This document shows, one piece after another, positions 1-7,139 of a stretch of DNA of 7,371 nucleotides (the first letter of the stretch is position 1; every line of letters begins with the position of its first letter). The position numbers and the translations under genes were made by a program. A model generated the notes under the pieces. The model saw only the letters and a list, made by a program, of their open reading frames with translations. It ran no database searches and had not been told where the DNA came from. Origin of the DNA: CAZESH01 sp964514665 (GTDB lineage: Bacteria; Bacillota; Bacilli; Paenibacillales; KCTC-25726); NCBI GenBank assembly GCA_964514665.1, contig CAZESH010000226.1, forward strand, positions 1-7,371. The letters run 5' to 3'.

Positions 1-1356
1 GGCTATGACCCTTATCTCGACCGCTTAAAAGAGGCGAGCATCAACGGCAAGCAGTGGATCGCCCAGCTGGAAAAGCAAGAGCGCGAATCGACCGGGATCA
101 AATCTTTGAAAATCGGCTTCAACAAGGTGTTCGGCTACTATATCGAAGTGACCAAAGCCAATCTCGCAGCGCTTCCGGAAGGACGATACGAGCGCAAACA
201 GACGCTTGCCAATGCGGAACGCTACATTACCCCGGAATTGAAGGAAAAGGAATCGCTCATCCTTGAGGCGGAAGAAAAAATGGTCGATTTGGAATATGAG
301 CTGTTCGCCGGGCTGCGCGAGAAAATCGCCGCAGAGGTTAAACGCCTGCAGCGACTGGCGGAGACTGTGGCCGTGATGGATGCATATCAATCTTTGGCTG
401 CTGTGAGCGTTTCGGAGAGATTCGTCAAGCCGGATATTTCCGAAGGATTTGACTTATCCATCGAAGAAGGACGGCACCCGGTGGTTGAAGCCGTTCTGAA
501 GGATGGCAAGTTCATCCACAATGAAACGTTTCTAAGCGGAGACGGCAGCCGGATTTTGCTGATAACCGGGCCGAATATGGCGGGCAAAAGCACGTACATG
601 CGGCAGGTCGCTTTAATTACGATCATGGCGCAAATCGGCTGCTTTGTTCCCGCAAGGAAAGCTTCGATTCCGCTTGTTGACCGCATCTTTACGCGCATCG
701 GTGCCGCAGACGACCTTGTCGGCGGACAAAGCACCTTTATGGTGGAAATGCAGGATATTCAGGTCATGACGGAAAAAGCGACCTCGCAAAGCCTGGTTAT
801 TATCGACGAGCTGGGCAGAGGCACATCAACCGGCGAGGGCATGTCGATCGCCCAGGCGGTGATCGAATTTCTGCATCAGCAAGTCGGCTGCAAGACGCTG
901 GTTTCCACCCATTTTCACGAGTTGGCGCATTTGGAGGAAAGCCTTCCCGACTTGAAAAATTATTGCATGGCTGTGGAAGAGAGCGGAGAAAAGGTGACTT
1001 TTCTGCGCAAGCTGATCCGCGGTGCGGCAGATACGAGCTACGGCATTTACTGCGCAAGAATAGCCGGACTTCCGGAGTCGGTCATAGCACGCGCTTATAC
1101 TTTGCTGAGCGCGTTCGAAGCACGCGAAGGTTCGCGCAGCGGAGGCGGTACGCCGACTTCCGTCGTCCAATTGAAGCTTTTTGAGGAAAGCGCCGCGGCC
1201 AAGGATAAGGAAACGGACAGGAAGAAATCCCCGCCCCCGCTTGATCCGGAAGCGTCGGCGGTGCTTGCGGAAATTCGCAAGCTTGATTTGCTGGAAATGA
1301 CGCCGATGCAGGCGATGAACTTTATCTACGGACTTAAGCAAAGGCTGCAAAAATAA
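1..1356 (+). CDS. mutS: DNA mismatch repair protein MutS (C-terminal half, 5' partial)
   Basis: MutS recognises base mismatches and small loops in DNA and, in its ATP-bound state, recruits MutL. The reading frame is open from base 1, so the start lies outside the window; 451 residues remain, about half of a usual MutS of 850-900. Window residues 1-150 match the clamp and lever part of the core, including FNKVFGYYIEVTK near residue 40. The ABC-type ATPase follows: Walker A GPNMAGKST at residues 190-198, the signature segment STFMVEM at 244-250, Walker B with DE at 269-270 (VIIDELGRGTST), and the switch histidine in STHFHE at 304. Beyond the ATPase, QLKLF (bases 1168-1182) fits the sliding-clamp-binding consensus, followed by a charged, proline-containing linker and a short C-terminal helix region of the kind that promotes MutS tetramers. 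The mismatch-binding N-terminal domain is not visible. The frame ends at TAA, 24 bases before the next start. Identification is firm. Confidence 0.98.
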   Translation, partial: GYDPYLDRLKEASINGKQWIAQLEKQERESTGIKSLKIGFNKVFGYYIEVTKANLAALPEGRYERKQTLANAERYITPELKEKESLILEAEEKMVDLEYELFAGLREKIAAEVKRLQRLAETVAVMDAYQSLAAVSVSERFVKPDISEGFDLSIEEGRHPVVEAVLKDGKFIHNETFLSGDGSRILLITGPNMAGKSTYMRQVALITIMAQIGCFVPARKASIPLVDRIFTRIGAADDLVGGQSTFMVEMQDIQVMTEKATSQSLVIIDELGRGTSTGEGMSIAQAVIEFLHQQVGCKTLVSTHFHELAHLEESLPDLKNYCMAVEESGEKVTFLRKLIRGAADTSYGIYCARIAGLPESVIARAYTLLSAFEAREGSRSGGGTPTSVVQLKLFEESAAAKDKETDRKKSPPPLDPEASAVLAEIRKLDLLEMTPMQAMNFIYGLKQRLQK

Positions 1357-1369
1357 TAACGGATAGGGC

Positions 1370-1375
1370 AGGTGG
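1370..1375 (+). promoter_or_regulatory. Ribosome binding site of the S41 protease gene
   Basis: AGGTGG lies five bases before ATG 1381 and differs from AGGAGG at one position. It favours this ATG over the in-frame GTG at 1372, which overlaps the site itself and has only a weak AGGGCAG upstream. Confidence 0.6.
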
Positions 1376-1380
1376 AGAAT

Positions 1381-2853
1381 ATGCGTCGAATCGTAAGACC
1401 ATTGCGTCATAAGCAGCTCCGGGCGGGAAAATGGATGCGTGCGGCGGTGATATTGCTCATCGCGTTTTCGCTGCTGCCTTCGGCGGCGTTTGCCGCAGCC
1501 GATCAAAATACGCAGCAGCAAAGGGATCAGGTATATCAGATTATTACGAAGTATCACGTCAGCGGGGCGAACCCAAACACCCTTAAGGAGACGGATATCC
1601 CCGACATGATCAAGTCGCTTGACGATCCATACACCCAGTATTTCAGCAAGGATGAGTGGCAATCGTTCATCGACCAGTTGGAAAACCAGTATGTCGGTAT
1701 CGGAATCAGGGTCGGTTCTGAGAAGGACGGGTTTTATATCGATCAGGTATTTGCCGGATCCCCGGCGTCCGGCGCGGGATTGGCAAGCGGCGATTATATT
1801 GTCGGAGTCGCGGGAGCTCCGGTTAAAGGCTTGGGTATTGACGAATTGGTCAAACGGATTAAAGGACCGGAAGGAACCACGGTGAAAATCACCATTCAAC
1901 GCGACGGCAAAACCTTCGATGTCAGCATGAAAAGGGCAACCGTGGCGATTCCGGTTTTGGAGGCGCACTGGTTTCCGCAAAAGATCGGCTACGCGAGGAT
2001 CAACGACTTTTCCAGCGATGCCGACGAGAAGCTGGCGGCGCAGCTGACGGAATGGAAAAAGAACGGGATGAAATCGCTGATTCTCGATCTGCGCTATAAT
2101 CCGGGAGGCAGGCTGGATACGGCGCTGAACATAGCCAAGCAATTTATTAAAGAAGGTGTATTGATCCATACCAAGGACCGCGACGGCAACGACCAATCCG
2201 TCATGATCAAAAACGGTCAAACGCTGGATGCATCCCTTTATGTGCTTGTAAACCAATACAGCGCCAGCGCTTCCGAGGTGCTTACCGGCGCGCTGCAGGA
2301 CTATCGCAAGGCGATGGTGATCGGCACGAAAACATATGGCAAGGGCAGCGTGCAAACCTCGTTCCTGATCCCCGGCGGCGGTGTCCTGAAGCTGACGGTG
2401 GAGGAATATTTGACTCCGCTTAAACGCAAGGTCAACAAAGTGGGACTTCAGCCGGACGTCAATGTGTCCGGAGATTTTGAGCAGCTGGTTGCGGCTTTGT
2501 ACCAAGCGGGTGTCGGATCGCTGCAAATCAAACTCGGCAAGCATCAAACGGAATTTAACGGACAGCCGTTCAACATGACGGTGGAGACGATCAACCGGAA
2601 GGGCCAGGCATATGTGCCTTCGCGTATGTTGGCCGCTTTGGTGAAGGGCAAAGCAAGCTGGGACAATACCGGCAAGAGCGTCACGATAAACAACGGATAC
2701 GACAGTGCAAAGTTCTCCCTTCAAGCAAACGATGCCTTGATTCTGGGCGGTTTCAGCTATATTGACCTGAATGCGTTCAAGCAAAAATTCTCCCGTTTTT
2801 CATGGCAAAATGACAACGGCCAACTGACGCTGCAGGAGAATGAGGGGAACTAG
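1381..2853 (+). CDS. Secreted S41 family (C-terminal processing) serine protease with PDZ and copper-amine-oxidase-like C-terminal domain
   Basis: Predicted 490-residue extracytoplasmic protease of the CtpA/CtpB type, which cleaves exported or membrane proteins near their C-termini. A basic N-terminus is followed by a hydrophobic segment (residues 21-38) ending in AFA, a likely signal peptidase I site after residue 38, although it could remain as a membrane anchor. A short helical region with LDDPYTQYF leads to a PDZ domain (about 104-188, beginning YVGIGIRV). The peptidase core (about 200-360) contains ILDLRYNPGG and YSASASE. By family spacing the nucleophile is Ser296, with Lys321 and Gln325 (KGSVQ) completing a CtpB-style triad, so the enzyme looks active. 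Residues about 381-487 resemble the copper amine oxidase N-terminal (stalk) domain: NGQPF, YVPSRMLAALV, then SWDNTGKSVTI with Trp427. That domain probably binds cell wall or another surface partner rather than copper; this is inference. It sits between mutS and mutL with no known role in repair. The substrate is unknown. Confidence 0.9.
   Translation: MRRIVRPLRHKQLRAGKWMRAAVILLIAFSLLPSAAFAAADQNTQQQRDQVYQIITKYHVSGANPNTLKETDIPDMIKSLDDPYTQYFSKDEWQSFIDQLENQYVGIGIRVGSEKDGFYIDQVFAGSPASGAGLASGDYIVGVAGAPVKGLGIDELVKRIKGPEGTTVKITIQRDGKTFDVSMKRATVAIPVLEAHWFPQKIGYARINDFSSDADEKLAAQLTEWKKNGMKSLILDLRYNPGGRLDTALNIAKQFIKEGVLIHTKDRDGNDQSVMIKNGQTLDASLYVLVNQYSASASEVLTGALQDYRKAMVIGTKTYGKGSVQTSFLIPGGGVLKLTVEEYLTPLKRKVNKVGLQPDVNVSGDFEQLVAALYQAGVGSLQIKLGKHQTEFNGQPFNMTVETINRKGQAYVPSRMLAALVKGKASWDNTGKSVTINNGYDSAKFSLQANDALILGGFSYIDLNAFKQKFSRFSWQNDNGQLTLQENEGN
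2842..2847 (+). promoter_or_regulatory. Ribosome binding site of mutL, inside the end of the protease gene
   Basis: GAGGGG lies ten bases before ATG 2858 and within the last codons of the protease gene, whose TAG ends at 2853. The layout suggests translational coupling. It also decides the start: the upstream in-frame ATG at 2840 has its only candidate site, AGGAG, one base away, and would add six residues not usual for MutL. Confidence 0.6.
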
Positions 2854-2857
2854 TCCG

Positions 2858-4801
2858 ATGGGAAAAATTCATGTATTGGATGAGCATATCGCCAACCAGA
2901 TTGCCGCCGGTGAAGTCGTGGAACGGCCTGCTTCCGTTGTCAAGGAATTGGTGGAAAACGCCATTGATGCGGGCGCAGAGCGGATCGACATTGAAATCGG
3001 AGACGGAGGCGTCGCCTATATCCATGTAGTGGACAACGGTTCGGGCATTGCCGAGGATGATTGCGAAACGGCATTTTTAAGGCATGCTACCAGTAAAATC
3101 AGCTCGGGAAGCGACTTGTTTCGCATTCTTAGCCTCGGTTTCCGCGGTGAAGCGCTGCCGAGCATCGCCGCTGTGTCCAAGCTGGAATGTCTTACCTCTT
3201 CGCGCAGCGACGGCAGGGGCAAGCGGCTTTTTATCGAGGGTGGAGCGGTAAAGCTTTTGGAGGATGCGGCCTCGTCGAGAGGGACGGATATCCGGGTCAG
3301 CGATCTGTTCTTCAATACGCCGGCCCGCTTGAAGTACATGCGGACCGTGCAGACGGAGCTTAGCCACATCTCCGATTACGTGTATCGGATCTCGCTTGCC
3401 CATCCGGAAATCGCCATTACCTTGGCGCATAACGGAAATGTGCTGCTGCAGACGACCGGCGATCGCGACCTGCTTCAGGTGATCGCCGCCATTTACGGCA
3501 CGACGGTGGCCAAGAACATGACGTCTTTGGAGGCGGAAAACGCCGACTACCGGTTGTCGGGCTATGTCTCCAAACCGGAAATGACCCGCTCCAACCGGAC
3601 GGGCATGACTTTTGTCGTCAACGGCCGGACCATCCGCAATTATTCTCTGACGCAGGCGGTTATGCAGGCATATCACACGCTGCTGCCGCTTCACCGTTTT
3701 CCGCTTGCGGTGATTCATGTGCAGATGGACCCAACGCTTATGGACGTCAATGTGCATCCGAATAAGCTTGAAGTGCGCTTCAGCAAGGAGCAGGAGTTGA
3801 ACGCGTTCCTGCAGCAGACGGTCAAGCAGGCATTGAAGCGCAACGTGCTGATTCCCGAAGCGTCCAAGCCGAAGGAGCGGAATACGCTGATTCAGGAGCA
3901 GCTGGATCTGTACCGCGCAGACAGCATCGAGGCGCCCGCTGCTGCTCCAAGCCGATCATTTCCGGCAAATTCCCCGCCCAGGGAGGATGCGAATTCGCAG
4001 AACGGCCAGCCCTTTCAAACAAGCCGCGATGCGGCTGCACAAGGGAGCAGGCAGGCTGCGCAGCGCAGTTCTTTTGATTATGCGGCCAAAGAAATGGCCT
4101 CGTCCGCATTTGTCGGGCGGCAAGCCCCGCCCGAGGAGCGGTCCAAACCGCCTGCGAATGCGGCTGAGGCCCTGCTGGCGGGCTCCGATCCGGAGAAGCA
4201 AAGCGGCGGGCGCCCGGCGTTCCCCAAGCTTTTCCCGATCGGTCAGATGAAGGGAACTTATATTTTGGCGCAAAACGAAGACGGATTGTACATGATCGAC
4301 CAACATGCTGCGCATGAGCGCATCAACTATGAATATTATTACGAGCTGTTCGGCAATCCCGCGCAAGCAAGCCAAGAGCTCGTTGTCCCAATCCCCCTGG
4401 AATTTACGCCTTCGGACGCGCTGGTGATCAAGAACCGGTTGAACGTTTTTGAACAGGCGGGTGTTTACATGGAGCCGTTTGGTGGGAATACCTTTATAAT
4501 AAGGGCGCTTCCGCATTGGATCCCTCCGGGGTCTGAGCGGGAAATCGCCGAAGACATGGCGGAATGGGTGCTGTCCGAGAAACAAGCGATCGATATTGCC
4601 AAGCTGAGGGAAAAATCGGCGATTTTGTGCTCCTGCAAAGCCTCGATCAAAGCCAACGACAATTTGACGCTTGCGGAGATGGAGGCGCTGCTCGACCGTT
4701 TGGGCAATTGCCGCATTCCTTACACCTGTCCGCACGGCAGACCGATTGTGGTCAGCATCTCCAATTACGAGCTGGAAAAAATGTTCAAACGCGTAATGTA
4801 A
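2858..4801 (+). CDS. mutL: DNA mismatch repair endonuclease MutL
   Basis: MutL is the ATP-driven dimer that MutS recruits; in bacteria without MutH it nicks the strand to be repaired. The product is 647 residues. The N-terminal GHKL ATPase has ELVEN with the catalytic Glu30 and Mg-binding Asn34, DNGSGI at 59-64, GFRGEAL at 94-100 and FFNTPAR at 151-157. A low-complexity linker rich in Ala, Ser, Pro and Gln runs from about 336 to 453. The C-terminal domain holds the endonuclease motif DQHAxxExxxxE at 481-492, the metal-site segment CSCKASIKAN starting at Cys591, and CPHGR at 624-628. QELVVP at 506-511 matches the sliding-clamp-binding motif of Gram-positive MutL. All residues expected for a metal-dependent nicking enzyme are present, so it should be active. 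The gene starts four bases after the protease stop; a mutS partner lies one gene upstream. Confidence 0.98.
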   Translation: MGKIHVLDEHIANQIAAGEVVERPASVVKELVENAIDAGAERIDIEIGDGGVAYIHVVDNGSGIAEDDCETAFLRHATSKISSGSDLFRILSLGFRGEALPSIAAVSKLECLTSSRSDGRGKRLFIEGGAVKLLEDAASSRGTDIRVSDLFFNTPARLKYMRTVQTELSHISDYVYRISLAHPEIAITLAHNGNVLLQTTGDRDLLQVIAAIYGTTVAKNMTSLEAENADYRLSGYVSKPEMTRSNRTGMTFVVNGRTIRNYSLTQAVMQAYHTLLPLHRFPLAVIHVQMDPTLMDVNVHPNKLEVRFSKEQELNAFLQQTVKQALKRNVLIPEASKPKERNTLIQEQLDLYRADSIEAPAAAPSRSFPANSPPREDANSQNGQPFQTSRDAAAQGSRQAAQRSSFDYAAKEMASSAFVGRQAPPEERSKPPANAAEALLAGSDPEKQSGGRPAFPKLFPIGQMKGTYILAQNEDGLYMIDQHAAHERINYEYYYELFGNPAQASQELVVPIPLEFTPSDALVIKNRLNVFEQAGVYMEPFGGNTFIIRALPHWIPPGSEREIAEDMAEWVLSEKQAIDIAKLREKSAILCSCKASIKANDNLTLAEMEALLDRLGNCRIPYTCPHGRPIVVSISNYELEKMFKRVM

Positions 4802-4812
4802 GTCATAAAAGG

Positions 4813-4818
4813 AGGAGG
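4813..4818 (+). promoter_or_regulatory. Strong ribosome binding site that sets the TTG start of the nitroreductase gene
   Basis: AGGAGG, within AAAGGAGGAGG (4808-4818), is a perfect anti-16S match eight bases before TTG 4827. It starts eleven bases after the mutL stop. No ATG or GTG lies at a better distance in that frame, so the TTG start is well supported. Confidence 0.8.
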
Positions 4819-4826
4819 AATCGGAT

Positions 4827-5396
4827 TTGCAGCTGCAAGAAGCGATCCGCGAAAGGAGAAGCATTGGCAAAGTAAAGCCCGATACGCTTGACCGCAAGCA
4901 GATCGAAGCCATTCTGGAGGCAGCGGTGTGGGCGCCGAATCATCATCACACGGAACCGTGGCAATTTTATGTGATGACGGGAGACGGCAGAAAAGCGCTG
5001 GCCGAAGCGTTTGCGGATATTGCCGCCGAGAGCGCCGAGGGGCTTTCCCAAGAGGAGACGGCGGCTTTGCGCATCAAGCAGGAGGCCAAGGCTTACCGGG
5101 CTCCGGTGGTCATCGCCGTGGCGGCACGTCCTTCCGGACAGCCTCATATCCCTGAGATTGAAGAGCTTGCAGCCGTTCATGCCGCGGTGCAGAATATGCT
5201 GCTCACGGCTCATGATTTGGGCTTGGGCGCGATTTGGCGGACCGGGGCGGCGGCTTATCATCCGAGGATGCGGCAGGCGTTTGATCTGCAGGAACAGGAA
5301 CAAATCGTCGGATTCGTTTATATCGGTTATCCTTTGCAAGAAGCTCCGCAGGGAAAGCGTATGCCGTTTTCCGAAAAAACCACTTGGCTGCAATGA
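4827..5396 (+). CDS. YdjA-like nitroreductase family protein (FMN, NAD(P)H-dependent)
   Basis: Predicted cytoplasmic flavoprotein of 189 residues from the nitroreductase superfamily, whose members reduce nitro compounds, quinones or unsaturated substrates using FMN and NAD(P)H. The N-terminal RERRSI (residues 8-13) is the FMN-phosphate-binding segment. APNHHHTEPW at 36-45 and GAIWRTG at 134-140 line up with the same places in Escherichia coli YdjA (about 183 residues), and the overall length matches. YdjA-type proteins have an unusually exposed active site, act weakly on nitroaromatics and have no settled natural substrate, so none is assigned here. The gene follows mutL after 25 bases and precedes the methyltransferase by 13, consistent with an operon. 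The family call is firm; the physiological function is open. Confidence 0.9.
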   Translation: MQLQEAIRERRSIGKVKPDTLDRKQIEAILEAAVWAPNHHHTEPWQFYVMTGDGRKALAEAFADIAAESAEGLSQEETAALRIKQEAKAYRAPVVIAVAARPSGQPHIPEIEELAAVHAAVQNMLLTAHDLGLGAIWRTGAAAYHPRMRQAFDLQEQEQIVGFVYIGYPLQEAPQGKRMPFSEKTTWLQ

Positions 5397-5409
5397 AAGG
5401 GTCAATACT

Positions 5410-6183
5410 ATGCTGGTGACGACAACACGAAGTGCCAATGAACAAACAGTCACCCGGGCCGCCTTGTATGCCGGGCAGCTCCAAGCGGCCGTTGTAGCGA
5501 GAAACGACCTTCCGCTGAGCAAGCTTCAGCAGCAGACCGAGGATGCTTGTTTGCTGGTCGTTTCCGCGGATGGCATGCAGCTCTATTGCGGCGACCATGC
5601 TCCCCTGCATTTCCATCCCGGAACCTCGGTTATACGCATCAAAAGATTGCGTTCCGGCGAGCCGGAGAACCTGATTGAAGCGTGCGGTGCTAGAGAAGGG
5701 GACACCGTTATTGACTGCACGGCGGGAATGGCCACCGACGCCATCCTGCTGGCCCATGCGGTCGGACCGGCCGGCAGGGTGACCGCGCTGGAAAGCGAGC
5801 CGCTGCTAGCGCTGATCGTTCGCGAAGGCTTGCGCACGCATGTGTCGGGAATCCGCGATGTCGATGACGCGATGAGGCGCATTCAGCTGATCGAAAGCGA
5901 ACATGGCGAGTATTTGCGCAAACTTCCCGCGAAAAGCGCGGACATCGTCTATTTCGATCCGATGTTTCGTCATCCCATCGAGGCTTCCAGCTCGATTTCA
6001 CCGCTGCGCCGCCTGGCCAATCATCAGCCGCTGCAAAGGGAGTCCGTGCTTGAGGCGGTAAGGGTGGCGCGAAAAGCCGTAGTCATGAAGGAGCAGCGGG
6101 ACAGCGGAGAATTTGCCCGGCTCGGTTTTGAGCGGATGCTGAGATCGCGCACGAAAATCGCATACGGAGTGATTGATCCTTGA
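5410..6183 (+). CDS. Class I SAM-dependent methyltransferase, RsmJ-like
   Basis: Predicted 257-residue cytoplasmic methyltransferase. The SAM-binding loop is DCTAGMATD (residues 102-110), followed by the acidic end of strand 2 in ALESEP. The catalytic-site motif is DPMF at 183-186 within IVYFDPMFRHP. The pairing of a DxTAG loop with DPMF and a following basic or His segment, plus VVMKEQ near the C-terminus, resembles RsmJ, the enzyme that makes m2G1516 in 16S rRNA of Escherichia coli. It is also reminiscent of uncharacterised Bacilli methyltransferases of the YpiP type. The first 70 or so residues do not look like the RsmJ N-terminus to me, so the substrate could differ; rRNA or tRNA is an inference, helped by the miaA and hfq neighbours. 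ATG 5410 was chosen because AAAGGG lies eight bases upstream, at the end of the nitroreductase gene. The frame is open further upstream, but that part is a shadow of the nitroreductase. The stop overlaps the likely miaA start. Confidence 0.85.
   Translation: MLVTTTRSANEQTVTRAALYAGQLQAAVVARNDLPLSKLQQQTEDACLLVVSADGMQLYCGDHAPLHFHPGTSVIRIKRLRSGEPENLIEACGAREGDTVIDCTAGMATDAILLAHAVGPAGRVTALESEPLLALIVREGLRTHVSGIRDVDDAMRRIQLIESEHGEYLRKLPAKSADIVYFDPMFRHPIEASSSISPLRRLANHQPLQRESVLEAVRVARKAVVMKEQRDSGEFARLGFERMLRSRTKIAYGVIDP
6166..6169 (+). promoter_or_regulatory. Candidate ribosome binding site of miaA
   Basis: GGAG, ten bases before TTG 6180, lies within the end of the methyltransferase gene. The alternative in-frame ATG at 6192 has only a weak GAGTGA four bases away. 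The TTG start is preferred but not certain. Confidence 0.45.
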
Positions 6184-7139
6184 GTGATTCTATGGAGAAG
6201 CAAAAACCGCCGCTGCTGGTGCTGCTTGGTCCCACCGCAGTGGGGAAAACCGAACTGAGCCTGAAGCTGGCGGAAAAATGGAACTGCGAGATTATTTCCG
6301 GCGATTCCATGCAGGTATACCGTGGAATGGATATCGGTACGGCGAAAATTTCGCTGCCGGAATGCGCGGGGATCAAGCATCATTTGATCGATATTCTCGA
6401 ACCTGACCAGCCTTTTTCGGTATCGGATTTTCAAAGTCTGGCCAAAGCCGCCGAAGCGGAAATCCGTTCCGCCGGCAAGCTTCCTTTTGTCGTTGGGGGA
6501 ACAGGGCTGTACATTGAATCGCTGTGTTATGAATACAGCTTTAGCGAGGCGGGAAGCGACGAAGTGTTTCGCGCGGAGCAATACGATTATGCCGAGGCCC
6601 ATGGGTCCGAAGCGCTTCACCGCCGTCTGCGGGACGTTGATCCGGAAGCCGCCGACAGGCTGCATCCGAACGACATTCGGAGGATCATCCGCGCTTTGGA
6701 AATTTTTAACATTAGCGGAAGGACCTTAAGCGAACAGCTGGCGGCGCAGCAGCGAATATCGCCTTACCGGCTGTGCCTGATCGGACTGACGATGGACAGG
6801 AGCCTGCTCTACGAAAGAATCGAGAAGCGCGTCGAGCAGATGCTTGAGCTCGGCTTGGTAGGCGAGGTGCAGGCTTTGCTGGAAAAGGGCTATCATCGGG
6901 GATTGACGGCGATGCAGGGGCTCGGCTACAAAGAAATCATTGCCTATTTATCGGGCGAATGCTCCTATGAGCAGGCCGTTTACACGCTGAAGCGCGATAC
7001 GAGGCATTATGCCAAAAGGCAGCTTTCCTGGTTTCGCAGAATGAAGCAGATCGAATGGGTGGATGTAAGTGAAACTGGAAAATTTTCTGCCCATTTCAAG
7101 CTGATCAATGATATAATAGCAAGAAAGATTGATGATTAA
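6180..7139 (+). CDS. miaA: tRNA dimethylallyltransferase MiaA
   Basis: MiaA transfers the dimethylallyl group of DMAPP to N6 of adenosine 37, next to the anticodon, in tRNAs reading codons that start with U. This gives i6A, which MiaB can later thiomethylate. At 319 residues (TTG start) it has normal length. The P-loop GPTAVGKT is at 17-24. The conserved SGDSMQVYRGMDIGTAK contains Asp42, the counterpart of the catalytic aspartate of the family. GGTGLY lies at 106-111, QGLGYKE at 246-252 and the tRNA-contacting TRHYAKRQLSWFRR from 274. The start shares bases with the methyltransferase stop (TTGA), which suggests translational coupling. ATG 6192 would shorten the protein by four residues and would not affect any motif. 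hfq follows after 63 bases, the same miaA-hfq order seen in many bacteria. Identification is firm; only the start is in doubt. Confidence 0.97.
   Translation: MSDSMEKQKPPLLVLLGPTAVGKTELSLKLAEKWNCEIISGDSMQVYRGMDIGTAKISLPECAGIKHHLIDILEPDQPFSVSDFQSLAKAAEAEIRSAGKLPFVVGGTGLYIESLCYEYSFSEAGSDEVFRAEQYDYAEAHGSEALHRRLRDVDPEAADRLHPNDIRRIIRALEIFNISGRTLSEQLAAQQRISPYRLCLIGLTMDRSLLYERIEKRVEQMLELGLVGEVQALLEKGYHRGLTAMQGLGYKEIIAYLSGECSYEQAVYTLKRDTRHYAKRQLSWFRRMKQIEWVDVSETGKFSAHFKLINDIIARKIDD
7109..7117 (+). promoter_or_regulatory. Candidate extended -10 promoter for hfq, inside the end of miaA
   Basis: TGATATAAT is a perfect extended -10 element (TG, one base, TATAAT). No convincing -35 box lies 16-18 bases upstream, which extended -10 promoters can tolerate. 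A transcript would start near base 7124 and give hfq a leader of about 80 bases. The local AT content is higher than in the surrounding genes. The motif could still be chance, as it lies in coding sequence. Confidence 0.4.

Noticed and set aside
826..2784. A 652-residue open frame on the minus strand, opposite the end of mutS and most of the protease gene.
   Set aside because: Both strands' genes cannot be constrained so tightly here: the plus strand encodes two clear families with intact motifs. The antisense product is rich in His, Arg and Leu with no recognisable domain, typical of a shadow frame in GC-rich codon-biased DNA. Its length alone is notable but not evidence of coding.
2840..2857. 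Upstream ATG start for mutL overlapping the protease gene.
   Set aside because: The ribosome binding site would be one base from the start, and the six added residues are not typical of MutL, which usually begins just before the KIHVLDEHIANQIAAGEV-type segment.
4495..4500. TATAAT inside mutL as a promoter for the downstream genes.
   Set aside because: The nearest -35-like hexamer, TTTACA at 4464-4469, is 25 bases away, there is no TG extension, and it lies about 330 bases upstream of the next gene.
3956..4912. A 318-residue open frame on the minus strand, opposite mutL.
   Set aside because: The composition is Arg/Leu-rich with no domain I recognise, and it lies wholly opposite conserved MutL and nitroreductase coding sequence.
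5011..5409. N-terminal extension of the methyltransferase frame by 133 codons.
   Set aside because: It overlaps the nitroreductase in another frame, its translation is Arg- and Ser-rich and looks random, and ATG 5410 has its own ribosome binding site.
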